59,227 bases of DNA from Caulobacter sp. (GCA_030683005.1 JAUXMY010000034.1:1-59227), one strand, 5' to 3'. Shown: positions 47,999 to 56,187, counted from the stretch's first letter. Program-made: numbers and translations. The notes: generated by a model from the sequence alone, not told the origin.

Positions 47999-48490
47999 CT
48001 AACCCTCGCCCGACAGCCGCGCCGCCGCGCCTTCGAGCCTCTGCAGCAGCCGCTTCAGCTGGGCGACCTCCGCCGGCGCCAGGCCGGCCAGCAGCGCCGC
48101 CTCATAGGCCAGGGCCAGCGGCGCGATCTCGGCGTGCAGGCGGCGGCCGGTCTCGGTCAGGGTCAGGGTATGGGAGCGGCCATCGGACTGGCTGGCCGTC
48201 CGGGTCACCAGGTGACGGCTCAGCATCCCCTGGGCCGCGCGGCTGACAGTGACCTTGTCCATGGCCGTGCGGGCGACGATGGCCTGGGGCGACAGCGGCC
48301 CCTCGGCCAGCACCGCCATCAGCCGCCACTGCGGAATGCTGAGGCCGAACCGGTCCTCATAGGCGCGGGCGATAAGCCGCGACACGCCGTTGGACGCCAC
48401 CGACAGCCGGAACGGCAGGTAGTCGTCCAGCGCCAGCCCTTCGGCCTTGCCGCCGTCCCGCGCCGGAAGCGGCGTTACGTTCGAGGCCAT
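47999..48490 (-). CDS. MarR-family transcriptional regulator
   Basis: 163 residues from ATG 48490. The winged-helix domain shows the SIPQWRLMAVLAEGPLSPQA helix region, the recognition helix MDKVTVSRAAQGMLSRHLV and the wing SDGRSHTLTLTETGRRL. It follows the fumarylacetoacetate hydrolase gene in the same direction after 14 bases, so it is probably the local regulator of homogentisate catabolism, though its binding site was not identified. An upstream ATG (48508) would overlap the hydrolase gene. Confidence 0.88.
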   Translation of the reverse strand: MASNVTPLPARDGGKAEGLALDDYLPFRLSVASNGVSRLIARAYEDRFGLSIPQWRLMAVLAEGPLSPQAIVARTAMDKVTVSRAAQGMLSRHLVTRTASQSDGRSHTLTLTETGRRLHAEIAPLALAYEAALLAGLAPAEVAQLKRLLQRLEGAAARLSGEG

Positions 48491-48504
48491 GCCCTTGAAT
48501 CTCC

Positions 48505-49518
48505 TCACGTCCCCGGAACCACCACCTCTTGTTCGATGGCGCCGAAGATGGAGTGACGTCTGGCGTCGCGCATCTCAATGCGGACCCGGTCCCCGTGACG
48601 CAGGAAGGGCGTTTTCGCCTCTCCGGCGAGCAGCGTCTCCACCGTGCGCACCTCGGCGATGCAGCTGTAGCCCAGGCCGCCCTGGTCGATGGGTTTGCCC
48701 GGACCGCCGTCGGCGTCGCGGTTGGAGACGGTGCCCGAGCCGATGATCGTCCCGGCCGACAGGGCGCGGGTCTTCGCCGCATGGGCGATCAGGGTCCCGA
48801 AGTCGAAGGTCATGTCGGCGCCGGCGTCGGCCTCGCCGAACGGCTTGCCGTTGAGCTCAACCTCCAGGGCGCCGTGCAGCTTGCCGTCCTTCCAGCGATC
48901 GCCCAGGGAATCGGGCGTCACCGCCACCGGCGAGAAGGCGCTGGCCGGCTTGGACTGGAAGAAGCCGAAGTTCTTGGCCAGTTCGCCCGGGATCAGGTTG
49001 CGCAGCGAAACGTCATTGACCAGCATGACCAGCCGCACGGCGGCCAGGCCCTCCTCGCGGCTGGCGCCCAGCGGCACGTCGCCGGTGATCACCGCCACCT
49101 CGCCCTCCAGATCGCAGCCCCAGGCCTCGTCCTTCAGCGGAATCGGATCACGCGGCGCCAGGAAGCCGTCGGAGCCGCCCTGGTACATCAGCGGATCGGT
49201 CCAGAAGCTGTCCGGCATATCGGCGGCGCGCGCCTTCCGCACCAGGGCCACGTGGTTCACATAGGCGCTGCCATCCGCCCACTGATAGGCGCGGGGCAGC
49301 GGCGAATGGGCGTCATGCTCGTGGAAACGCTCGCGCGGCACGGCGCCATGGTCGAGGCTTGTCGCCAGCCCGCGCAGCAAGGGTTCGCACCGGTCCCAGT
49401 CGTCGAGCGCCGCCTGCAGGGTCGGGGCGATGGCGTCGGCGGGCGTGAACCACGCCAGGTCGGAGGAAACGACGACGAGGCGGCCGTCACGGCCGCCCTT
49501 GAGGGACGCTAGCTTCAT
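48505..49518 (-). CDS. Fumarylacetoacetate hydrolase
   Basis: A 337-residue FAH-superfamily protein starting MKLASLKGGRDGRLVVVSSD, as in bacterial fumarylacetoacetases. Metal-site regions are GCDLEGEVAVITGDVP and MLVNDVSLRNLIPGELAKNF, and the later GSGTVSNRDA follows. It splits fumarylacetoacetate into fumarate and acetoacetate, the last step of tyrosine breakdown. Its ATG overlaps the stop of the His-rich protein gene by one base (TGATG), placing it in the hmg operon. Confidence 0.92.
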   Translation of the reverse strand: MKLASLKGGRDGRLVVVSSDLAWFTPADAIAPTLQAALDDWDRCEPLLRGLATSLDHGAVPRERFHEHDAHSPLPRAYQWADGSAYVNHVALVRKARAADMPDSFWTDPLMYQGGSDGFLAPRDPIPLKDEAWGCDLEGEVAVITGDVPLGASREEGLAAVRLVMLVNDVSLRNLIPGELAKNFGFFQSKPASAFSPVAVTPDSLGDRWKDGKLHGALEVELNGKPFGEADAGADMTFDFGTLIAHAAKTRALSAGTIIGSGTVSNRDADGGPGKPIDQGGLGYSCIAEVRTVETLLAGEAKTPFLRHGDRVRIEMRDARRHSIFGAIEQEVVVPGT

Positions 49519-50285
49519 CAGTGCGCTTTTTTCTCTTCAAAGAGGGCGGCGAGCGCCGGGTCGGGTTTCTTGGGGGAGGTCAGGTCGTCGTGAGCGGCGC
49601 GCAGCTCGGCCATCCGGGCCGGCTTGTCGCTCCACCAGGCCTCGAACTCCCGCACAGCCTTGCGGGCGAGCTGGAGCTGCTCCTCCAAGGTTGGCGGCTT
49701 CTCATCGTCATCGCCATGATCGTCATGGCCGTGGTCGTCGCCATGACCGCCCTGACCGGGTTTCTCGCCGCCGATGTTGAGCGTGATGCTGTGGCCATGG
49801 ACCGTTTCGGCCACCGTGGTGGTCGCGCCGGCCGCGTGCTCGGCCGCGACGGGATGGGCCTCATGCTTGCCGTGGCCGCCATGACCGCCGTGGCCATGGT
49901 CGTCCTTCTTCTTTTTCTTCTCGTCCTTCTTCTCGTCCTTTTCGCCCATGCCTTCGCCCAGCTTCTTGAGCTGCTTGCCAAGGCCGCCGCCGGCCAGCAG
50001 GACGCCGCCGAGATGGCTGCGGATCACGCGTCGCAGGATATCGGCGCCGCGCAGGACCCCGAACTCGTCCTGCCGCACCGCGAAGCGCGCCGCTGTCAGG
50101 ATGTAGGCGTAGGTCTCGGCCAGTTGGGCCTCGTCGCCCTTGCCGCGCCGGCCGCCGCCGCTCCGCATGGCGCCGATGAGCAGCAGCGCCAGCACGCCGG
50201 CGATGATCCAGCCGAAGACGCCCAGAGGCGTCAACAGGCCCGGCACGGTCTCGGGACCCCACGGAAATTCGCTATGATCGACCAT
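49518..50285 (-). CDS. Membrane-anchored protein with Lys- and His-rich region, unknown function
   Basis: 255 residues with one membrane segment at about 19-40 (TPLGVFGWIIAGVLALLLIG). After a short helical region come a Lys-rich stretch (115-128, KDEKKDEKKKKK) and two His-rich stretches (130-150 HGHGGHGGHGKHEAH and 181-195), then an acidic, charged C-terminus. The His/Asp runs look able to bind divalent metal. I recognise no family. It lies between the HmgA-associated small gene and the FAH gene, overlapping the latter, so it is part of the homogentisate operon; iron handling for HmgA is one guess. Confidence 0.7.
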   Translation of the reverse strand: MVDHSEFPWGPETVPGLLTPLGVFGWIIAGVLALLLIGAMRSGGGRRGKGDEAQLAETYAYILTAARFAVRQDEFGVLRGADILRRVIRSHLGGVLLAGGGLGKQLKKLGEGMGEKDEKKDEKKKKKDDHGHGGHGGHGKHEAHPVAAEHAAGATTTVAETVHGHSITLNIGGEKPGQGGHGDDHGHDDHGDDDEKPPTLEEQLQLARKAVREFEAWWSDKPARMAELRAAHDDLTSPKKPDPALAALFEEKKAH

Positions 50286-50313
50286 ACCCAGTCCCCCTGA
50301 TCAGGCAGCCGTT

Positions 50314-50586
50314 CTAGCCGCCCCGGCGGATCGTCCGGCTGACCCGGGCCCCCGCGTCGTAACGTGACGGCCCGCCGAACACCGCAATCTCGACCAGAAT
50401 GTCCCCGCCTTCGCCCTCCGACCAGAGGTAGTTGCGTTCCACCTGCACATTTCGCCCGGCAGGCGAAATTCCGTCGAAGGTATCCCCCCACGGCGTGATC
50501 TTCGAGGCATCGCGCCAGGACAGGGTCACGGCGCGCGACAGCTCGTCCTCGGCCATGGCGAGGAGATCGGGATCGACGTTGCTCAT
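50314..50586 (-). CDS. Small conserved-looking protein in the hmg operon
   Basis: 90 residues (MSNVDPDLLAMAEDELSRAV and following), soluble, with no recognised motif; the middle is rich in beta-prone sequence (VQVERNYLWSEGEGGDILVE). Its ATG overlaps the hmgA stop by four bases (ATGA), so it is translated with hmgA. It may be an accessory protein of the dioxygenase. The gap to the next gene (28 bases) is short. Confidence 0.7.
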   Translation of the reverse strand: MSNVDPDLLAMAEDELSRAVTLSWRDASKITPWGDTFDGISPAGRNVQVERNYLWSEGEGGDILVEIAVFGGPSRYDAGARVSRTIRRGG

Positions 50587-51719
50587 CCCCGCGTCTTCCA
50601 GCTGTCGACATAGACGGCGTTCTCGACGCTCGCGGCGCCGTCGCCGACCTCCAGCGGGTCGCGTGTGTCGATCATCACCGCGTATTCGTCGGTGGCCGCC
50701 TTGGTCTGGACCAGCATGTTCTTCAACGCCTTGGGATGCGGTCCGTGGGTGAAGCCCGAGGGGTGGAAGGTCATCATCCCGGCGTCGATCCCGTCGCGGC
50801 TGAAGAAGTCCCCGGCGTGATAGAACAGCACTTCGTCGTAGTCGTCGTTGTTGTGGAAGAACGGGATCTTGATCGCGCCCGGATCGGTCTCGAACGGCCG
50901 GGGCGCGAAGGTGCAGACCACGAACCGGTCGGCCAGGAAGGTCGTGTGGACGCTGGGCGGCAGGTGGTAGCGATGGCTGTTCAGCGGCCGGAAGTCCTTC
51001 ACATTGATCCGCGCCGGGGCCAGCTCGCCGTGCCAGCCGACGGCGTCCAGCGGGTTCCAGGGATAGGTCGCCACCGAGACCTGGCCACGCTTCTTGATGT
51101 GCACCGCCGTCTCGCCGTCCTCCGCCTGGTGGGCGCGGAAGGCCTCGTCCATCACCGGCGTGTCCATCATCGCCGGATCGAACAGCGCGTGCGGGCCGAG
51201 CAGGCCCTTGTCCGGCAGGGTGAAGTGGCCGTTGGTCGCCTGGATGGTCAGGATCGCGGTCGGGGCGGACGGGCTCAGCCGCCACATCGTGCCGCGCGGC
51301 AGATACAGGTAGTCGCCGGCGACGTAGGGCATGCGACCGAAGTCGCAGAACAGGTCGCCCTCCCCCGCGTGCACGAACAGCAGCTGATCGCCGTCGGCGT
51401 TGCGGGCCAGGGCCGGCATCGGCGCCGACAGCTTCCAGAAGCGCATCTCGCAGGCGGCGTTGTGCAGCACCACCGGCGCGTCCCACGGAGAAGGCGTGGC
51501 CTCGTTCAGGCCGTTCAGGTCAAAGGCGCGCGGCCGAAGCGGGCCCTCGAACGACGTCCAGCCGGTCGGCGGGCGGCGGTGGTAGAGGAAGGCGGCAGGA
51601 CCGAAGAAGCCCTCCTTGGACATCTCCCGCTCATAGGTCCCCTCGGGCAGGTCGGCGTGCGCCTGGCGGCTGTGCAGGCCCTGCGCGCCGCGTACGGGGA
51701 TCCAGTTACCCTTGGCCAT
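50583..51719 (-). CDS. hmgA: Homogentisate 1,2-dioxygenase
   Basis: HmgA opens the ring of homogentisate to maleylacetoacetate using Fe(II) and O2. The 378-residue protein has a cupin start (GDLFCDFGRMPYVAGDYLYL, LPRGTMWRLSPSAP) and the iron-binding region PFFHNNDDYDEVLFYHAGDF followed by TFHPSGFTHGPHP, where the two His and the Glu fit the ligand pattern. It is somewhat shorter than the ~430-residue gammaproteobacterial enzyme, as in other alphaproteobacteria. It lies immediately next to the isoaspartyl peptidase gene (two-base gap). Confidence 0.93.
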   Translation of the reverse strand: MAKGNWIPVRGAQGLHSRQAHADLPEGTYEREMSKEGFFGPAAFLYHRRPPTGWTSFEGPLRPRAFDLNGLNEATPSPWDAPVVLHNAACEMRFWKLSAPMPALARNADGDQLLFVHAGEGDLFCDFGRMPYVAGDYLYLPRGTMWRLSPSAPTAILTIQATNGHFTLPDKGLLGPHALFDPAMMDTPVMDEAFRAHQAEDGETAVHIKKRGQVSVATYPWNPLDAVGWHGELAPARINVKDFRPLNSHRYHLPPSVHTTFLADRFVVCTFAPRPFETDPGAIKIPFFHNNDDYDEVLFYHAGDFFSRDGIDAGMMTFHPSGFTHGPHPKALKNMLVQTKAATDEYAVMIDTRDPLEVGDGAASVENAVYVDSWKTRG

Positions 51720-51721
51720 GG

Positions 51722-52774
51722 CTACTGCTCGTCCTTGTAGATGGAGACTACTGTCGGCCGGCCGTCGGCGGCGCGGGCGCGGTACATGCCGGAGGTATTG
51801 AAGCTCCAGGCGATCTGGCCGTCCGGGGTGAGGGCGACCACGCCGCCGTCGCCGCCCAAAGCCGTCAGCCGCGTCTGGATCACCTCGTCCGCCGCCTGCT
51901 GCAGGGTCAGGCCCTTGTACTGCACCAGGGCGCAGACCTCGCGGGCCACCGTCAGGCGGATGAAGTACTCGCCCGACCCGGTCGCCGAGACGGCGCAGGA
52001 GGTGTTCGAGGCGTAGGTGCCGGCGCCGATGATCGGCGCGTCGCCGACCCGGCCCCAGCGCTTGGCCGTCATGCCGCCGGTCGAGGTTCCGGCCGCGATG
52101 TTGCCGGCGCTGTCCAGCGCTGCGACGCCGACGGTGCCGAACTTGCGGTCATCGGGGATCGGCTGGAAGGCCTGCGGCGACGGCGCTCCGGCCGGACGGG
52201 GCGGAACCGGGAGGCCCTGGTCACCCAGCGCCTTGACCAGACCCTGCCAGCGTCGCTCGGTGAAGAAGTACGACGGATCGACCTGCTCAAGGCCGACCGA
52301 GGCGGCGAAGGCGTCGGCGCCCGCGCCGATCATCATCACATGGCGGGACTTTTCCATCACCGCGCGGGCGAGGCTGATCGGATGGCGGGTGCGGGTGACG
52401 CCGGCGACCGAGCCGGCCATGAGGGTCTTGCCGTCCATGACGGCGGCGTCCAGTTCGTTGCCGCCCTCGGCGGTGAACACCGCGCCCCGGCCGGCGTTGA
52501 ACAGCGGGTCGTCCTCGAGATCGCGGATCACCGCCTCGATGGCGTCCATGGCGCTGCCGCCCCTGTCCAGGACCGTTGCGCCGGTGGCGGCCGCCCTGGT
52601 CATGGCCGCGCGATAGGCTGCCTCGGTCTCCGGGGTCAGGTCCTTGCGCTCGATGACGCCCGCGCCGCCGTGGATGACCAGGGCCCATTTGGGCTTGGCG
52701 AGCGCGGGGCTGGCCAGGAGCGCCAGCCCGGAGACCACAATCATCGCGAGTATTTTCAGTCGCGCTCTCGCCAT
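51722..52774 (-). CDS. Isoaspartyl peptidase/L-asparaginase (Ntn-hydrolase)
   Basis: 350 residues with a signal peptide (MIVVSGLALLASPALAKP region after a short basic start). The IaaA/plant-type asparaginase fold has GGAGVI at the N-terminus, NAGRGAVFTAEGGNELDAAV, and the autocleavage site KFGTVGVAALDSAGNIAAG, where the Thr in GTVG becomes the nucleophile, then GGMTAKRWGRVGDAPIIGAG. It hydrolyses beta-aspartyl peptides or asparagine, here in the periplasm. It stands at the head of the hmg operon, two bases from hmgA. Confidence 0.92.
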   Translation of the reverse strand: MARARLKILAMIVVSGLALLASPALAKPKWALVIHGGAGVIERKDLTPETEAAYRAAMTRAAATGATVLDRGGSAMDAIEAVIRDLEDDPLFNAGRGAVFTAEGGNELDAAVMDGKTLMAGSVAGVTRTRHPISLARAVMEKSRHVMMIGAGADAFAASVGLEQVDPSYFFTERRWQGLVKALGDQGLPVPPRPAGAPSPQAFQPIPDDRKFGTVGVAALDSAGNIAAGTSTGGMTAKRWGRVGDAPIIGAGTYASNTSCAVSATGSGEYFIRLTVAREVCALVQYKGLTLQQAADEVIQTRLTALGGDGGVVALTPDGQIAWSFNTSGMYRARAADGRPTVVSIYKDEQ

Positions 52775-52794
52775 GTTCGTCCTATGTTCATGTC

Positions 52795-52998
52795 ATGACC
52801 GACGGGCCCGATAACATCGTGCTCCAATATCTGCGCCATATCTCGGCGCAGGTGGACCGGCTTGTCGAGGAAGTCTCCGAGATCGAGGTCAGGCTGACCA
52901 ATGTCGAAGAGAACCTTGTGGTCCTGAACCACCGCATGGACCGCTTCGAGACGCGCCTCGACAGGATCGAGATGCGCCTCGGTCTGTCCGAAGCCTAG
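52795..52998 (+). CDS. Small coiled-coil protein
   Basis: 67 residues: MTDGPDNIVLQYLRHISAQV, then a continuous heptad-like helix (VEEVSEIEVRLTNVEENLVV, MDRFETRLDRIEMRLGL). No known family with a function, but such coiled-coil proteins are common next to other genes in alphaproteobacteria. Its stop overlaps the convergent hpd stop by four bases (CTAG). It diverges from the isoaspartyl peptidase gene, 20 bases away. Confidence 0.7.
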   Translation: MTDGPDNIVLQYLRHISAQVDRLVEEVSEIEVRLTNVEENLVVLNHRMDRFETRLDRIEMRLGLSEA

Positions 52999-54080
52999 TC
53001 CGCCTTCACCACGCCGCGGCGGATCTGGTCGAGCTCGATCGACTCGAACAGCGCCTTGAAGTTGCCCTCGCCGAAGCCTTCGTTGCCCTTGCGCTGGATG
53101 ATCTCGAAGAAGATCGGGCCGACCTGGTTCTCGGTGAAGATCTGCAGCAGCAGGCCCTGGCCCTCGGTCGGGGCGCCGTCGAGCAGGATGTTCTGCGCCT
53201 TCAGACGGGCGGTGTCCTCGCCGTGGTCCTTCACCCGCCCGTCGAGCAGTTCGTAGTAGCTGTCGGGTGTGGTCTGGAACTTCACACCGCGGGCGCGGAG
53301 CGTCTCCACCGTCGTGAAGATGTTGTCCGTGCCGAAGGCCAGATGCTGGATGCCCTCGCCCTTGTAGTCGCGCAGGAACTCCTCGATCTGCGACTGCTCG
53401 TCCTGGCTCTCGTTCAGCGGAATGCGGATCTTGCCGTCCGGGCTGGTCATCGCCTTGGAGAACAGGCCGGTCACCTTGCCCTCAATGTCGAAGTAGCGGA
53501 TTTCGCGGAAGTTGAAGATGCGCTCGTAGAAGTCCGCCCACCGGGCCATGCCGCCCCGCTGCACGTTGTGGGTCAGATGGTCGAGATAGGTCAGGCCGAC
53601 GCTGTTGGCCTCTTCGGCAGCTTCCGCGCCCGGGATCGGCTGGAAATCGACGTCATAGATCTCCTGCGCGCCATAGCGGTCGACCAGGTACAGGTTGGCG
53701 CCGCCGATGCCCTCGATGGCCGGGATGTTCAGTTCCATCGGACCGACCGGCCCGGTCACCGGCTTGGCGCCCCGCTCGACGGCCAGCTTGAAGGCCTTGG
53801 CGGCGTCGCGGACGCGGAAGGCCATGGCGTTGGCGGAGGGGCCGTGAACCTCGCGGAACTGCGCCGGCTGGCCCTCGGGCTCCATGTTCAGGATGAAGTT
53901 GATGTCGCCCTGCCGGAAGCGCAGCACGTTCTTGGAGCGGTGCCTGGCCACGGCCGTGAAGCCCATCGACTCGAACAGCGCCTTCAGCGCCTCCGGCTCG
54001 GGCGAGGTGAACTCGACGAACTCGAAGCCGTCGGTGCCGAGCGGGTTGTCGAACAGGTCGGCTTTGGGTTGGGCGTTCAT
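52995..54080 (-). CDS. hpd: 4-Hydroxyphenylpyruvate dioxygenase
   Basis: HPD makes homogentisate from 4-hydroxyphenylpyruvate, feeding hmgA. The 361-residue protein (from ATG 54080, MNAQPKADLFDNPLGTDGFEF) has the duplicated glyoxalase fold and the C-terminal metal site: LTYLDHLTHNVQRGG (His), GIQHLAFGTDNIF (His) and IFTENQVGPIFFEIIQRKG (Glu), plus the GFGEGNFKALFESIELDQ tail. Longer upstream starts are not supported. A palindrome that could be an operator lies 45-62 bases upstream. Confidence 0.95.
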   Translation of the reverse strand: MNAQPKADLFDNPLGTDGFEFVEFTSPEPEALKALFESMGFTAVARHRSKNVLRFRQGDINFILNMEPEGQPAQFREVHGPSANAMAFRVRDAAKAFKLAVERGAKPVTGPVGPMELNIPAIEGIGGANLYLVDRYGAQEIYDVDFQPIPGAEAAEEANSVGLTYLDHLTHNVQRGGMARWADFYERIFNFREIRYFDIEGKVTGLFSKAMTSPDGKIRIPLNESQDEQSQIEEFLRDYKGEGIQHLAFGTDNIFTTVETLRARGVKFQTTPDSYYELLDGRVKDHGEDTARLKAQNILLDGAPTEGQGLLLQIFTENQVGPIFFEIIQRKGNEGFGEGNFKALFESIELDQIRRGVVKAD

Positions 54081-54124
54081 GGCGATCTCCGGCGTTTCGG
54101 CGGCGGTCTGGACGGGATTCAGTC

Positions 54125-54142
54125 TAGTAACATATGAAACTA
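54125..54142. promoter_or_regulatory. Candidate operator upstream of hpd
   Basis: TAGTAACATATGAAACTA has symmetric TAGT/ACTA arms around a CATATG centre, in the AT-richest stretch of this neighbourhood, 45-62 bases before the hpd ATG. It may bind an aromatic-catabolism regulator such as the MarR protein encoded at 47999, or an Lrp/AsnC-type protein. Confidence 0.4.
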
Positions 54143-54197
54143 TATACGCCCGGTGACAAGGCTCGACCGGCGCCGGCGCAGTCCCTAAAAGGCGCCC

Positions 54198-54875
54198 ATG
54201 ACCCAGCCGGAACAATACCGCGACGACCCGGATCGCAGCTTCGTGAACCTCGTCGCCATGATGTCGCGCGACGCGGGCCCTGACGGCCTTTCGATCGGCG
54301 AGATCCTCGACCGGCTGGACGAGCGCGCGTTCGGGATCATCATCCTGATCCTGGCGATCCCCTGCCTTGTCCCTGCGCTCTACGGCGTGCCGCAGATCGT
54401 CGGCATTCCGATCATCCTGCTGGCCGGGCAGATGCTGCTGGGCCGACACGAGCCCTGGCTGCCGGCCAGCTGGCTGCGTCGCCGGATCTCACGGGAGTGG
54501 CTCGGTCGCATGGCCGATTTCGCCGACAAGCGCATGCGCTGGGTAGAGCGGTTGTCGAAGCCCCGCCTGCGGCTGCTGGCGTCGGGGATTGGCGAGCGGC
54601 TGGCGGCGGTGATGATGATCCTGGCGACCCTGACCATCATCCTGCCGATGACCAACTCGGCGCCCTCGCTGGGCCTCGCCTTGATGGCCGCCGGCCTGAT
54701 CCAGCGCGACGGCCTGTTCGTCCTCGTTGGCGAGGCGGTCGCCCTGGGCTGGATCACGGCGCTGGCGGCGGTCGCTCTCGGCCTGGCCTTCGGCGCCACC
54801 TGGGCGATCAGTCTGTTCGACAGGGTCGGCGGCCAGGCGGTGCTGGACTGGTTCGGCGCGCTGTTTGGCGGCTGA
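54198..54875 (+). CDS. ExoD-like membrane protein
   Basis: A 225-residue protein of the ExoD (exopolysaccharide synthesis) family. The N-terminal part is soluble (SFVNLVAMMSRDAGPDGLSI), and four or five membrane segments follow, including FGIIILILAIPCLVPALYGV and LAAVMMILATLTIILPM. ExoD proteins affect exopolysaccharide and alkali tolerance in rhizobia, but their biochemical function is unknown. It diverges from hpd and precedes dsbB by 43 bases. Confidence 0.8.
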   Translation: MTQPEQYRDDPDRSFVNLVAMMSRDAGPDGLSIGEILDRLDERAFGIIILILAIPCLVPALYGVPQIVGIPIILLAGQMLLGRHEPWLPASWLRRRISREWLGRMADFADKRMRWVERLSKPRLRLLASGIGERLAAVMMILATLTIILPMTNSAPSLGLALMAAGLIQRDGLFVLVGEAVALGWITALAAVALGLAFGATWAISLFDRVGGQAVLDWFGALFGG

Positions 54876-54918
54876 TGACCCCCATGGACGTCGCCGCGCA
54901 ATTCGCCAGAATAAGGCC

Positions 54919-55434
54919 ATGACCCGACTTCTCGACGCAGTCCTGACCCGCTGGCGGCTGACGGCCTTCCTGTCGTCGGCGCTGATGCTGGCCATCGCCC
55001 ACGGCTTCGAGCGGATCGGCGGCCTGCCGCCCTGCTACCTCTGCCTCAAGCAGCGCGAGGTCTACTGGGTCGCCATAGCCATCGCCCTCGTCGGAATGAT
55101 CATCGTCCGCACCGGGCCTGGCGCGGGCCTGAAGCGCCTGTTCAACGCCGCGCTCGGCCTGGTTTTCCTGGTCGGCGCCGGCGTCGCGGCCTTTCACGCG
55201 GGCGCGGAGTGGGGGTGGTGGCCCGGCCCGTCGGTCTGCGCGGGAGGCGGAGCCGGCGCGGTCAGCGCCGCCGACGTGATGGCGGCCCTGAACGGCGAGG
55301 ATCGCATCGCCCCGCCCTCCTGCGACAAGGCCCTTTGGTCGTTCCTCGGCCTGTCGATGGCCGGGTGGAACGTTCTCATTTCGCTGAAGCTCGCCGTCCT
55401 CAGCTTCATCGCCACGCGAAAGGTCTACGGATGA
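54919..55434 (+). CDS. dsbB: Disulfide bond formation protein DsbB
   Basis: DsbB reoxidises DsbA and passes electrons to quinone. The 171-residue protein has four membrane segments and the active-site loop IGGLPPCYLCLKQREVYWVA with the CxxC pair, plus a second periplasmic loop with Cys in SVCAGGGAG and PPSCDKALW, giving the two catalytic Cys pairs. From ATG 54919. The stop overlaps the coq7 ATG by four bases, so the two are cotranscribed; DsbB needs ubiquinone, whose synthesis Coq7 serves. Confidence 0.9.
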   Translation: MTRLLDAVLTRWRLTAFLSSALMLAIAHGFERIGGLPPCYLCLKQREVYWVAIAIALVGMIIVRTGPGAGLKRLFNAALGLVFLVGAGVAAFHAGAEWGWWPGPSVCAGGGAGAVSAADVMAALNGEDRIAPPSCDKALWSFLGLSMAGWNVLISLKLAVLSFIATRKVYG

Positions 55435-55991
55435 GCGTCGCCATTCCTTCCCGCCCGGGCCGCGGCGCGGTCAAGGCGCGCCTGGCGGAGATCCTGCGCG
55501 TCGACCATGCCGGCGAGCTGGGCGCCGTCCACATCTACCGCGGTCAGCAGGCGGTGCTGGGCAAGGTCCGCGGGCTGGAACGCACGACCGCCCAGCTGGC
55601 GGAAATGGAGGGCCACGAGGCGGTCCACCTTGCCCGGTTCGACGCCCTGCTGAACGAACATCGCGTCCGTCCCACCCTGATGGCGCCGCTCTGGCGCGCC
55701 GCCGGCTTCATGCTGGGCGCCGGCACCGCCCTGATGGGCGAGAAGGCCGCCCACGCCTGCACAGAGGCGGTCGAGACGGTGATCGAGGGGCACTACGCCG
55801 CCCAGATCGCCGAACTGGCCGACCGGGATCCCGAGCTGGCCGCCGAACTGTCGAAGTTCCGCGACGAGGAACTGGCGCACCGCGACATCGCGATCGAGGA
55901 AGGCGCCCGCGAGGCGCCGGCCTATCCGCTTCTGGCGGCCGTAATCCAGGCCGGCTGCAAGGCGGCGATCAGGATCAGCGAGAAGGTCTAG
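55431..55991 (+). CDS. coq7: 2-Octaprenyl-3-methyl-6-methoxy-1,4-benzoquinol hydroxylase Coq7
   Basis: A 186-residue di-iron carboxylate hydroxylase that adds the last hydroxyl in ubiquinone synthesis (Coq7/UbiF step). Helices carry the iron ligands: EILRVDHAGELGAVHIYRGQ, MEGHEAVHLARF (ExxH) and later FRDEELAHRDIAIEEGAREA (ExxH). The length fits the bacterial Coq7 form. It overlaps dsbB at its start (ATGA). Confidence 0.93.
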   Translation: MSVAIPSRPGRGAVKARLAEILRVDHAGELGAVHIYRGQQAVLGKVRGLERTTAQLAEMEGHEAVHLARFDALLNEHRVRPTLMAPLWRAAGFMLGAGTALMGEKAAHACTEAVETVIEGHYAAQIAELADRDPELAAELSKFRDEELAHRDIAIEEGAREAPAYPLLAAVIQAGCKAAIRISEKV

Positions 55992-56016
55992 GAACCTTCA
56001 ACGTCCGCCGTGGGTT
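55991..56016 (+). promoter_or_regulatory. Near-consensus EcfG-type promoter for the 46-residue gene
   Basis: GGAAC at 55991-55995, a 17-base spacer, then GGTT at 56013-56016, against the general-stress consensus GGAAC-N16/17-CGTT. One mismatch in the -10. It lies about 22 bases before the ATG of the small gene at 56038. Confidence 0.4.
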
Positions 56017-56037
56017 GGCGTGGGGAAGGAGTACCCC

Positions 56038-56178
56038 ATGTCCAATCCCGACGAGTTCCCTGACACCGATCCGGCTCCGGCCTTCGATCCGACGCCGCCG
56101 GCCACCGACCCGGACCTGCCGACCGGGCCGGACATCGCGCCCCCGACAGATCCGGAAGCGCCGCCGACGGTCGCCTGA
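56038..56178 (+). CDS. 46-residue acidic Pro-rich protein
   Basis: ATG 56038 is preceded by a good ribosome site (GGGAAGGAG, about 6 bases away), supporting a real gene. The product is very acidic and Pro-rich (MSNPDEFPDTDPAPAFDPTP and following), with no Lys or Arg, and has no known domain. It is predicted to be disordered. It follows coq7 and has a near-consensus EcfG promoter, so a stress role is possible. Confidence 0.65.
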   Translation: MSNPDEFPDTDPAPAFDPTPPATDPDLPTGPDIAPPTDPEAPPTVA

Positions 56179-56187
56179 GCCCGGACC

